The notes under the pieces are model-generated. The model searched no databases. It saw only the letters and a program-made list of their open reading frames with translations, and was not told the DNA's origin. The translations under genes and the position numbers were made by a program. Shown piece by piece: positions 31,385 through 40,499 of a stretch of 64,000 nt of DNA. This DNA is from Torulaspora globosa (Eukaryota; Ascomycota; Saccharomycetes; Saccharomycetales; Saccharomycetaceae). Numbering within the stretch: position 1 is the stretch's first letter; every line of letters begins with the position of its first letter. The stretch lies in the NCBI RefSeq assembly GCF_014133895.1, contig NC_050727.1:1671738-1735737 (forward strand), written 5' to 3'.

Positions 31385-32311
31385 TCGCCTCTTTTCAATT
31401 AGCTAGTCGACAAATACAAAGCACCGCCTGGGATCATAATACTAAAAACATTAATAACTCATGAATTCACAAAGCGATGTTCTTGGTGATGTTAAATATG
31501 CTCAGGAATTCTGAGCTGAAGATAATCGTCTTTGTCTCCAAGGAAAAAAAAAACAGTGGCTTTTATTTGATCAGTCATATCAATCCCCAAAGTTCCCTCT
31601 TGCTGCCACATCAACTGAGATTCTTCTTCAAGATTGCTCGTTTGAGAAGCCTCTCGTATAATTCTTGATATCGAAAACGGCGATATTTCGGCGAGTCAAA
31701 CCTTGACAGACAGCTCACATGAACCTCGCCAGATAATCCATACGCTGCTGTGATACCTGCGAGGTGGTAACGACTGTATGCTGATAACGCATGTCAAAAG
31801 CTAGTACGTTTCTGGACGCAGCAAAACTAGACATGCAGCAGCCAGCTTATGAGTTGACTGTTCTAGTGCTCAAGAACCACATCTGAGCTCTTCTGCTCGG
31901 AGGTTGTGCACATTCATCGAGACCTCATAAATCCTGTTTCCCAATCTTGACTTCTTGCGGCAATTCTGTTGTCAACCGTAACGTCCCACTCGTTGAATAA
32001 CCAGTTCCTAACCTAGTCTCCTGACTATGCGTATCAACTTATCTCTCGCTTGGTGGTTCTTCCGAGGCATCCAATGAGTCATGGGCCTTTTATCTGTAAG
32101 ATAGTTAATCGCGGAGAGTATAAGCGGTGCTTATACAGCAAGCATCAGCGCGCTACTTGCTAAACAGGACGTTTAAGTACGCCGGCTACCGGCGTGTCTG
32201 TCTACTTCATATAGCTCAACTATCTCCGTCATGATCTACTACGTAAAACACCGCTGCAAAACAGTCTTACTCCTTGGCAGCGAATAAAACTGTCTGAGCA
32301 CTATTTATTGT
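31385..32311. promoter_or_regulatory. STR2-like promoter region
   Basis: Region between the STR2-like start and the cyanamide hydratase stop. It holds a Met31/32-type core GCCACA (31605-31610), a Cbf1-like TCACATG (31715-31721) and a strong Gcn4 site ATGAGTCAT (32074-32082), the last about 690 bp from the start codon. No open frame is credible. Confidence 0.45.
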
Positions 32312-32998
32312 TTACTTCTTCTCGTAAGTTACTTGGTTGTTCAAGACCTTCTCACGGAAGACTTCGATATCAAGTGTCGTGGAGTGACACCATGGTTTTA
32401 GATCAGCCTCCTTGGTCAAAACAGTGGAAAAGCATGTTGCCCAGCCAAATCTCTGGTACTTTTCATTGACTGCATACAAAGTATCTTGATGAATCAAATT
32501 TGTGTTGGCGCCCACGTTATCCAAAGTGGTGACGATTTGCAAGATGAGACCGAGAGACGTGATGTAACCGGTTGTAGTCAATTCCTGATGGCGAATAATG
32601 GCTTCTGCCACGGCGTCCGCATAGTCGGCGTCACCACCGGTTTCCCTCAGGATTAACTCTCTGGAGAGGAATGCACCATAATACTCAAAAGACAGTTTAG
32701 TGCCTTCTAGATTTTTGTCGCTGGTACCTATATCATGCAGCAACGCCGTGACAAAGATAACTTCTTCATCAAGATCCCACGCCGGGAATTGGTCCTTGAT
32801 TATGGCAACACCGTACTGGAAGATACGCAATGAATGGTTTAAGGTACCTATTGGCAGCTCCTTGGTGGCATAGTCTAAGAAGAATTGAGCCAGCTTTCCA
32901 GATGGAACAGGAACGACAGACTGAGCTGTTGGAGCCTTGGGCTCTCTTAGGACCTTCTCAACTTCTCTGTCAACTTTGACGAATCCGTACTGTGACAT
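32312..32998 (-). CDS. DDI2: Cyanamide hydratase (Ddi2/Ddi3 type, HD domain)
   Basis: Zinc HD-domain hydratase converting cyanamide to urea. S. cerevisiae carries two near-identical subtelomeric copies, DDI2 and DDI3, induced by DNA-damaging agents and cyanamide. It has 228 aa (S. cerevisiae 225). HD-type metal ligands are visible: LNHSLRIFQ, TALLHDIGTSD and AIIRHQE. Start is the ATG at 32998. The product, urea, is the substrate expected for the transporter encoded at 52882, so the two may belong to one nitrogen-scavenging set. The family is patchily distributed in fungi and often attributed to horizontal transfer. Confidence 0.93.
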   Translation of the reverse strand: MSQYGFVKVDREVEKVLREPKAPTAQSVVPVPSGKLAQFFLDYATKELPIGTLNHSLRIFQYGVAIIKDQFPAWDLDEEVIFVTALLHDIGTSDKNLEGTKLSFEYYGAFLSRELILRETGGDADYADAVAEAIIRHQELTTTGYITSLGLILQIVTTLDNVGANTNLIHQDTLYAVNEKYQRFGWATCFSTVLTKEADLKPWCHSTTLDIEVFREKVLNNQVTYEKK

Positions 32999-34780
32999 GT
33001 TTATTCGGGAGCAGAGTAGTTAGTTGTTTGTTGGTGGGTTATGATTGGTTGTTGTTTTACTGTACTGGGGGTTGAAGGTCATGAGTGGCAAGGAAGCCAA
33101 GCGTAAGAGAGTGGTTTTATAGCGGTGATGTATGTTTGGCTATCCAATATACGATGTACATTAGTCAGAGTCTGCCGCGATCATCACAAGCAATACGTAA
33201 TGCTTTCCGCTCCCTATCGATGTGGCAACCGAAAATCAAAAACCCCCGCATTATCATTTAGGACGAATCTACTCTGAAATTTCAAAATTCAACAGAGGGT
33301 AACTTTATGCTTGGCAAGACATCCCACACATACTCTCAGCATACTACAAGGGGAACTGAACTTAGAAGGTTAGCATCTACCCAAGTTCTCTGGTGGAATC
33401 GTAATTTGAAGATATTTTAGATATGTTCAAGAGATTTGAACTCGTATTTGTTCTTTGTTAATGAATCGAATGTTGCCTTTTCATGTGACAAAGCTTTAGA
33501 CTCCCTGATTACAAAGCTATTGAACATAAAGTGTTCAGATATCTCTGATTTTAATGCCTTTCTTGATTTATCTAACATATTGATGACCATGACTAATGAA
33601 ATAGTTAAAAGGCAAGGCCGGCTTTAATATACCTTTTACCGAAGGTTCAGCCTGGAAGAGACGATGAAAGAACTGGTATGTTTTCTAAACATGTGAGTTT
33701 AAATTAGTCGTTTTGACAATATCTAAATGCAAGCCTGTCGTCCCCTTCGGATTTCCAAATGAAGATTTGATGTGCCAATAATAACGTAACAGTGGGACCT
33801 TGAGTAACGAACCGAAAGTTGCAGCAATGACCTGCTTGCTACCATAAGGTACAGTGAAAATACCAACGACAGGTCAAAAGTGCTAGATGGACTAGCCTCG
33901 ATAAGCCTGCTGGTAAGATTAAATTCGAGAATTGCAGGGACTCAATTGCAATGGAAAAAAAATCAACCAAAAGAATTCTAATAATAATGCGACCTTCGCA
34001 CTTTGTTGCTTTGCGAGTGTCACGTCGTTGTTGTTCAATATTTCTTAAGCAGTAGGTTTTTGAAGGCACTCATGACATTTCATGGAAAGATTCGACATTT
34101 AATTTCTGCCGATGTTGATCGACGTTCACTTTCCCACTTAACAGACTAAAATACATATATGAGGTTATGCAAACTATGAGTACCGCTAGCAATATTTCTT
34201 TCTTGCCTTTCCCCGTAACTTATGTCGCTCTTCATGCGACACTTAAGGTCCATCAAAATACATAGCTAATACAAGTATGTGGTCCGGGGGAAGCTCAAGG
34301 GCACCTTTGCTTGTCGATGCAGAAGCTGGAATTTCATCGATACAGTCTCCTCTGATACTGAGGGTTTTTGATATGCTCAGATCGTCTCCTTTTGGTCATT
34401 TATCAGAGACGGATGATACTCCTAGCGGTAATTTTTCGATTTTAGTGAGCGGATATTCTTTTTTATTGTTCTTGAGTTTCTCAAATCTATGTGTCTCAGT
34501 GAATTGTCCGTCTCCAGCATTGCAGAATTCTTTTACCTTTCTATTTATGCAATAGATGAACTTATCGAACCTAAAATTAACGACTTCCGCGCGCTCACAG
34601 GAATCAGGCTTCTGCTGTATATCTTGAGAATTATTCAGGTGGAAATTGATTCTGCTTAATTCATTCAAAGTCAAGGAGCCAACCAATCTTGTAGTAAATG
34701 ATCAGTGAACTGCTTAATCAAAACGGTGCGATCAATATTTTAGAGGCGCTCTTGCGCGGCATCATAAATCTTGCGGGTTT
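32999..34780. other. Gene-poor gap with possible decayed coding sequence
   Basis: 1.8 kb without an intact gene. A protein-like stretch at 33423-33627 on the plus strand (FEDILDMFKRF, then after a +1 shift DFNAFLDLSNILMTMTNEIVKRQ) could be the tail of a degraded gene. Another non-ATG frame at 34396-34686 on the minus strand is less convincing. I cannot name either. Confidence 0.3.
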
Positions 34781-36376
34781 TCATAGAGTATCTTCGATCG
34801 GAATTTTACCGTTTTTGAACTGGTAAAACAACCTCTCTGCGGTTGCCATTGAGGCATGCATATCATCGATATGCTCAGAATCAAAGATATCGGATGATTT
34901 GCGTCCCTCTGGCAAATATTTGGACACCTTATCAAGATATTCTGTAAAAGTAGTAACACTATAATAGTGATACAGGACAGAATCACCTGTGCTTTGTCTT
35001 CTCTCCTGCTCCGAACTTAACAGCTCTTCTTTACCGGGCAGCCCACTGTTATTCGCCCAGACTCCAGCGATGGCTGATGCTTCTAATTCAAACGAAGGCC
35101 ACTTGTATGAAGTGACAGTAACTCCAACAAAAGCCAGTGTGGGGTCCTTGATGGAGAAGATGTTCAAGTACAGACCATCTACCATTGATGAGCAGTCTGG
35201 AATAGTCCCATTTCTTGGTAGAACACGCACACCGGTTTCAGCGGGGTTCAAAAATGGGTAATGCCAGTGGTAACCGGTAGATAGCACAATGTGATCAACA
35301 TTGGGGATCGAAGAACCATCCTCAAAAACGACTTCCCTACCATTGGATGAATTCAGTTCTTTGACCTTGGGTTTTACAACGATACCATTGGAATTTGCTG
35401 CGTTGGTCAACCATTTGAAGATTTCCTCTTTTCCGGAAGACCTAGACACGATGACTTGCTTAGCAATAGGAAAAGCGTACTGCAAAATATCGATGCCACT
35501 CAGACCAGTTCCAATAAAGAGGCACACTTTGTTCTTGAAAACTTTTGGATCTCTGAAAGATTTCGAATGCAGCACACTGGAATTGAATTTCCTGTTCCAT
35601 GATGATAGTCCCTTGATGTGCGGAATATAAGGCACTGAGTAATGACCTGAAGAAACGATGACGGCATCATAAGGCTCGGAATACCACTGGGCGGTGCCAT
35701 CTGGTGATGTAAGTTTCACCGTAAGCTCCCATTTCTTACTGCTATCGTCTTTTTTAACACTGACAACTTCGGAATTCAATCTGACATGCTCCACCAAGCG
35801 ATATTTATTTGCAAACTGGAGAAGACGATGAGTAATCTCGCCATTTGTGATCAATGGATCTAGGGGATTTTTTGGCGCCGCTTTACGCTCCGCTTCTTCG
35901 TTATAAGGAATGAATGAATTTCGTAAGTATCTGCTGGGCACATTGGAATACAGATGTCTATAAATTCCACTGCTATGCCAAGTGTAAGCATCACCAGCAT
36001 TCTTAGTACTCAGAGGTCTCTTGGCAGAATAAGCACTCCTTGCAAGTTGTTCGGGCAATACTGTTTTGGGTTTCAAAATAAAAGGGTCGTTGTATTGCTC
36101 AGTATCCAGAGCTTCCTGAGGAATAACATCGGGGTTATCAAAACTTGGAGCCCAAATGCCTCCAATTCTTGAGGCCTGTTCAAACGCAACAACCTTGGTG
36201 AAAGCTGGATCATCGTTTTGCAACTTCGAGTCGTCTAGATCACCATTGTCCTTGTACCTGATTGTCGTAGATCCGTCTTTCTTAGTATGCAATAATTCGA
36301 ACAAAGCTGTCAGTCCAGCCGCACCTGAGCCAATAACAGCTACAGATCTAATCTTAAGCGGTTCTTCTCTAGTCAT
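34781..36376 (-). CDS. Flavin-containing monooxygenase (FMO family)
   Basis: Class B flavoprotein monooxygenase that uses FAD and NADPH to oxygenate soft nucleophiles such as sulfides, thiols and amines. It has 531 aa, larger than S. cerevisiae Fmo1 (about 430). The FAD-binding GSGAAGLTAL is at the N-terminus, the NADPH-binding GTGLSGIDIL is mid-protein (about residue 287), and GGIWAP and STGYHWHYPF resemble FMO signature regions. It lies head-to-tail upstream in map position of the NtaA/DszA-type monooxygenase and has a perfect Met31/32 motif in its promoter. A role in opening organosulfur compounds is inferred; the substrate is unknown. Confidence 0.85.
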   Translation of the reverse strand: MTREEPLKIRSVAVIGSGAAGLTALFELLHTKKDGSTTIRYKDNGDLDDSKLQNDDPAFTKVVAFEQASRIGGIWAPSFDNPDVIPQEALDTEQYNDPFILKPKTVLPEQLARSAYSAKRPLSTKNAGDAYTWHSSGIYRHLYSNVPSRYLRNSFIPYNEEAERKAAPKNPLDPLITNGEITHRLLQFANKYRLVEHVRLNSEVVSVKKDDSSKKWELTVKLTSPDGTAQWYSEPYDAVIVSSGHYSVPYIPHIKGLSSWNRKFNSSVLHSKSFRDPKVFKNKVCLFIGTGLSGIDILQYAFPIAKQVIVSRSSGKEEIFKWLTNAANSNGIVVKPKVKELNSSNGREVVFEDGSSIPNVDHIVLSTGYHWHYPFLNPAETGVRVLPRNGTIPDCSSMVDGLYLNIFSIKDPTLAFVGVTVTSYKWPSFELEASAIAGVWANNSGLPGKEELLSSEQERRQSTGDSVLYHYYSVTTFTEYLDKVSKYLPEGRKSSDIFDSEHIDDMHASMATAERLFYQFKNGKIPIEDTL

Positions 36377-36460
36377 TTTCCTTCAATGCAGTTTCTCGAT
36401 CTGGATACTAATCCTTGGTGAAAAGGAAGAAATGCCATGGATAGTGCTTGACTGCAGCTG

Positions 36461-36576
36461 ATTTATATCTATTAGTTCACCGATAATGCTGTCTTCGAGC
36501 GAGAGCTTTAGCTCACTCATAGGACCCTTGAGATCATGATTGTCTTTGACTCCATTTCTCCACAGTTTGGTGTGGC
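36461..36576 (-). promoter_or_regulatory. FMO promoter: TATA box and Met31/Met32 motifs
   Basis: Read on the minus strand, TATAAAT (complement of 36461-36467) lies about 85 bp upstream of the FMO ATG, and a perfect AAACTGTGG (complement of 36560-36568) about 185 bp upstream. A TGTGGC core is adjacent on the other strand (36571-36576). AAACTGTGG is the known binding site of Met31/Met32, which recruit Met4 during sulfur limitation. Confidence 0.65.
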
Positions 36577-36767
36577 ATCGCCGACTTCAGCTTTGCAGGA
36601 CATATAGAGCTCGTCCTCGATAAGCGATTAATGACGAAACTAGGCTCGAGAAGCGTGTCTTGGAGAGATTCTACGTCCTTCAGTGGATCATGTATCGGTA
36701 AAGGTTTTTTTTCCTATCAGATTATATTCTACCTATTTTAGTCCTTAAAGTCTTAGAGAGCAGGTCT

Positions 36768-38312
36768 TTAATTTTTGTTCTTAGCTGCCTCTGTCCTTTG
36801 CAAACGACTTTCATATTCTTCCCTCGTCTCATTTGCGGGCCAGTTCAAAGCGTAAGCAGGATGCGTGACGTCGAGGGTTTTCTGCCCAAATAGCTGCTCT
36901 CTGAAAGTCAAGATATCGCTACCTCCTTCAGTTGGCGGATAGTCCTCTCTTGCAAGGCCCCGTTTTCTTAGTTCTGGCAAAAGCTTGTCGACAAGCTCTT
37001 CGTAACTCTGTGGTAAGATAGTGTAAGCGAAATTGAAGCCGTCAATATCAGAAATATCGACCCATTCCTGGATGGTATCTGCGACCTCTTCAGCGGTTCC
37101 GATGACCAAAGGGCCACTGCCGCCAACTTTAATCTCCTGGACGATGGATTTTTTGGTCCATTTCTTGACTCTCGGATATGCACTCTGCCACTTTTTAACA
37201 GCAGATGCCACGGCAATGTGTTGAACGTCTGTCAAAACTTCGTCATCTTTGAACTTGTCGATGTCAACGCCAGTCCATCCTGAAAACATGGCCTTTGCAC
37301 CCTCTTCATCCGAATACTGTAGATACTCCAGGTACTTCTTCTCGGCCTCTTCATGTGTGTCACCTAAAATAACCGTTATCAAAGCAACAAATTTGATTTT
37401 GGAAACATCTCTACCGTACTTGGATTTTGCGATATGCTTGATATCTGTGATGGACTTTCTCAAATCTTCGGGAGTCAATGATGCCAGGAAAATGACTTCA
37501 GCATTCCTTGCAGCCAGCTCTTTACCGCGAGCAGATGTTCCAGCCTGAATGATCACTGGGAGTTTTTGCTGACTTGGTGAGGTGATTCCAGGTCCTGGTA
37601 CCTTGAAAAACTGCCCAACATGGTCTATGTATCTTAGCGCATTTGGATCAGTGAACACACCTTTCTTCTTATCCAATTTCACAGCACCGTCCTGCCAAGA
37701 GCTCAAAAACAGCCTCAAGACAACATCGACAAATTCCTCCGCGCGCTCGTAACGCTCCTTGTTAGCTGGCAAAGGCTCCCCGTTTAACAGATTTCTTGAT
37801 GCGCTATCCAAATACGATGTCACGATATTCCACCCAACACGACCATTCGTGATAAGATCCAGGGTACCTAGCCTACGTGCCAGGTGGTATGGCTGCTCAC
37901 TAATCGTCGAAATGGTGATACCGAAAGCCAGTTTCGATGTCACGTATGCCATCAGTGGGATAAAATAGCTTGGGTCCGAAATTGGCCATTGGGCACCGGT
38001 CCTAGCGACAGGCTCAAAATTGTGACCGCCCTTGTAGACATCATATGGACCAAGCACATCAGCCAAAAAGACGGTGTTGAATTTTCCCCTTTCCAACAGC
38101 TTAGCGAGGTCAGTCCAGTACTTAGGGTTTTGATATAACTCTGGCGATTTATCATTAGGATGCCTCCAGGCCCCAATTGTCTGATTTCCAGCGGATCCCA
38201 TGAGGAAGGCATTAATAACCAGCTCTTTCTTTCTGTGGCCATTGGTTTTCGTTTTCTTGCTCACCTTATCGATAGTCTCGGTTGAGTGTCTCTTCTCATT
38301 TTGTGTCGTCAT
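36768..38312 (-). CDS. NtaA/SnaA/DszA-family FMNH2-dependent monooxygenase
   Basis: Bacterial-luciferase-like enzyme that uses reduced FMN from a separate reductase. The family includes nitrilotriacetate monooxygenase, dibenzothiophene-sulfone monooxygenase DszA and dimethylsulfide monooxygenase DmoA. Signature blocks are NQTIGAWRHPN, FNTVFLADVLG, EPYHLARRLGTLDLITNGRVGWNIVTS, NKERYERAEEFVDVV and PVIIQAGTSARGKELAARNAEVIF. The open frame starts at a TTG; the ATG at 38312 gives 514 aa. S. cerevisiae lacks this family, and fungal copies are usually regarded as bacterial in origin. The FMO downstream and the divergent MDR gene are possible partners. No dedicated FMN reductase is evident in the window. 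Confidence 0.9.
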   Translation of the reverse strand: MTTQNEKRHSTETIDKVSKKTKTNGHRKKELVINAFLMGSAGNQTIGAWRHPNDKSPELYQNPKYWTDLAKLLERGKFNTVFLADVLGPYDVYKGGHNFEPVARTGAQWPISDPSYFIPLMAYVTSKLAFGITISTISEQPYHLARRLGTLDLITNGRVGWNIVTSYLDSASRNLLNGEPLPANKERYERAEEFVDVVLRLFLSSWQDGAVKLDKKKGVFTDPNALRYIDHVGQFFKVPGPGITSPSQQKLPVIIQAGTSARGKELAARNAEVIFLASLTPEDLRKSITDIKHIAKSKYGRDVSKIKFVALITVILGDTHEEAEKKYLEYLQYSDEEGAKAMFSGWTGVDIDKFKDDEVLTDVQHIAVASAVKKWQSAYPRVKKWTKKSIVQEIKVGGSGPLVIGTAEEVADTIQEWVDISDIDGFNFAYTILPQSYEELVDKLLPELRKRGLAREDYPPTEGGSDILTFREQLFGQKTLDVTHPAYALNWPANETREEYESRLQRTEAAKNKN

Positions 38313-38769
38313 TGCTAACCTCAACTATTTGCAGATCATGATGCTTGGAAGTGAATGAGTTGCACCAGCGGCTTGCTTAAATGCCTCTTATACTATCTGG
38401 TTCGAGCTTCTGGGTGCCCATAGGCTGGCCATCTTAGCTCTCGCCATTTCAATTGTCGACACGTCCATTTACTGACGCCGCGCTACGGACTTTTGTCTCG
38501 GCGCCACAATGTACCTGCGTCAAAATAAAGTCATTATCAATACTATCTGCCTAATGGCTCAGTTATACTTGGGAGCGATAATAGTGTTTGAGCTGTAGGA
38601 AGGCTGTCTTCTTTTTTCACTGAAAGCAAGGTTCCCAGAATTGAGGTGGGCACAATAGGTATATATATCTACCAAATATATATATGAACAGGTTTCTATA
38701 GTAACTCGAAAAAAGCGTAAACTCTTTCAAATTGCAAAGCAGCCCGATAAGACAGCTAGGAATATCTGT
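38313..38769. promoter_or_regulatory. Divergent promoter, NtaA-type monooxygenase / MDR gene
   Basis: About 450 bp shared region. CGCCACA at 38502-38508 reads TGTGGCG on the other strand, a Met31/32-type core roughly centred between the genes. TATAA-like elements lie at 38388-38392 (complement) for the leftward gene and near 38660-38690 for the rightward gene. Confidence 0.5.
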
Positions 38770-39987
38770 ATGTTAAAAAGGAACTACGCTGACTATGTCT
38801 ACTTCTTAGACGAGGAATCTGCTGGAGAGAGAGAAGAAGAACTCAGTCTCAAGTCCAGAAAACTATGGGGGCGTGAAAATTCTTCACTAATCATCCCCAA
38901 GGTACAGAAAGGTCTGGTTGTCTCGGCGTTCGAAAAAGAGTTGACTGTTTCTAGTAACATGCCTGTGACACAAGAGCTGAAGGAGCATGAGATACTTGTA
39001 CGCAACAAGTACATTGGATTGAATCACGTAGACTGGAAGTCCAAAAAGTATCAATTTAATATATACTCATTTCCATGGATCAATGGCCGGGAATCCAGCG
39101 GTATTGTAGTGAAAAGAGGGTCCAATGTCGATCAGGAGAAATTCCCCCTCGCAGCAGAGGTGTTCTTAGCAAGTACTTCGTATAGGGACTTAAGAACGTC
39201 CACTTTCCAGGAGTATACAGTGTTTGATTCTCGGCTTGTTTGGAGGATCCCGCAACAGAACCTGCTTGACGGTAGCGTTCGCAAAAGCTTCGGTCTCGAG
39301 TTCGCAGGAGGAATTGGCGTTGGTTTGGTGACAGCCGGTTGCGCGATCTCGAGCCTCGTCAGCCTAGCTACAGAAAATCAGACAAATGGTACAAAACTGG
39401 GAAACATTATAATATGGGGAGGAAGCTCGTCGGTGGGTGTGTACGCCATACAGTTGGCCAAAGCCTCTGGGAAGTTTAAGAAAATTATCGCTGTTTCTTC
39501 AACAAAACATAAAAAGTATCTTTCCGAGATTGGCGCTAGTTGTGTCATTGATCGGTATCTGCCGGAGATGGAAATTCGGCAGAAAATTCAGGATCACTGT
39601 CCAGAAGGAGTTAATTACGGTATGGATGTCATATCTAAAGAGACAGCTTTGTTTTTATCAAAACTACTAGGACAGAGTGATGCAAGCGTCAAGCGTTTAG
39701 TTTGCACTTGTGGTTTACCGGAGATCTCTACTGACACCTTTGATAAAGATGCAGGCTCGAAACTCATAATAGAAGCTGTCAACATAAAGCAATTTCATGA
39801 AAACATAGAATTCGGTTCCTGGCTTGTCGAGTATACTACCAAGCTTTTTGAGACTGGTCATTTGAGACCCATAAAGACATTGAAAATATTCAAAAGCCTA
39901 AACGATTTTGGAGAAAGTATAGTCAGCGGCCTCAAGGAGCTTGAAGAAAAAGGTGCCAGTGCAGAGAAGTTTATAGTCAGTCTATAA
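38770..39987 (+). CDS. MDR-superfamily zinc-independent oxidoreductase
   Basis: Medium-chain dehydrogenase/reductase related to quinone oxidoreductases, ToxD-like enoyl reductases and the yeast YNL134C/YLR460C/YCR102C group. It has 405 aa. After an unusual charged N-terminal extension of about 50 residues comes the GroES-like fold (HEILVRNKYIGLNHVDWKSK, INGRESSGIVVKRGSNVD), then the NADPH-binding segment (IIWGGSSSVGVYAIQLAKASG, AVSSTKHKKYLSEIGAS). No zinc-ligand cysteine pattern is seen. It is transcribed divergently from the luciferase-type monooxygenase. Whether it supplies reducing equivalents, detoxifies an aldehyde product or is unrelated cannot be told. Confidence 0.82.
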   Translation: MLKRNYADYVYFLDEESAGEREEELSLKSRKLWGRENSSLIIPKVQKGLVVSAFEKELTVSSNMPVTQELKEHEILVRNKYIGLNHVDWKSKKYQFNIYSFPWINGRESSGIVVKRGSNVDQEKFPLAAEVFLASTSYRDLRTSTFQEYTVFDSRLVWRIPQQNLLDGSVRKSFGLEFAGGIGVGLVTAGCAISSLVSLATENQTNGTKLGNIIIWGGSSSVGVYAIQLAKASGKFKKIIAVSSTKHKKYLSEIGASCVIDRYLPEMEIRQKIQDHCPEGVNYGMDVISKETALFLSKLLGQSDASVKRLVCTCGLPEISTDTFDKDAGSKLIIEAVNIKQFHENIEFGSWLVEYTTKLFETGHLRPIKTLKIFKSLNDFGESIVSGLKELEEKGASAEKFIVSL

Positions 39988-40499
39988 TGCTTATTCTTAA
40001 ATGATCATATTCTTTAAAGCGACACATTTTTCGATCTGGTTCTGAAATCTATTCCCGGCGCGACAACTCAAGTCGAGCAGACGTAACAATTGACGCATTT
40101 ATTATGGACTTGAGAGCGCCCAAAAAAAGTGGTCAATGTCTCCAGGTGAAGCGATCCTTATCCAGAGTCTTGGAAAATGTGGGAATCTGGCATTTAATCA
40201 ACCCTTTAGCCATGTGAGCTGTCTAAGCATAGTCCAATCTTGGCCGATAAAACTCCAAACTCCACAATAAATCCAAATGCAAGCGACCTATCTTGAACAG
40301 CGGTATACGTTTAAGTTCTGTCTGCGCTGACTTTCGATGAGTCTTGATGCCACGCAAACGACGCGCCACAAATTCCAGACAAGCGACTACAATATTAACA
40401 GCTTATTGGCAATATGGCAAGGAAAGTGGATAAATAAAAGCTCCCAAATTATTTAGACTTGATCTGGTTTGCAGATATGTAGATACGGCGAAAACAGCA
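39988..40499. promoter_or_regulatory. Promoter region of the sugar-porter MFS gene
   Basis: 510 bp. CGCCACA at 40364-40370, about 130 bp upstream of the ATG, is the reverse of TGTGGCG, the same core as in the neighbouring promoter. A TAAATAAAAG element at about 40433 could serve as TATA. This places the MFS gene in the putative sulfur-responsive set. Confidence 0.45.
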
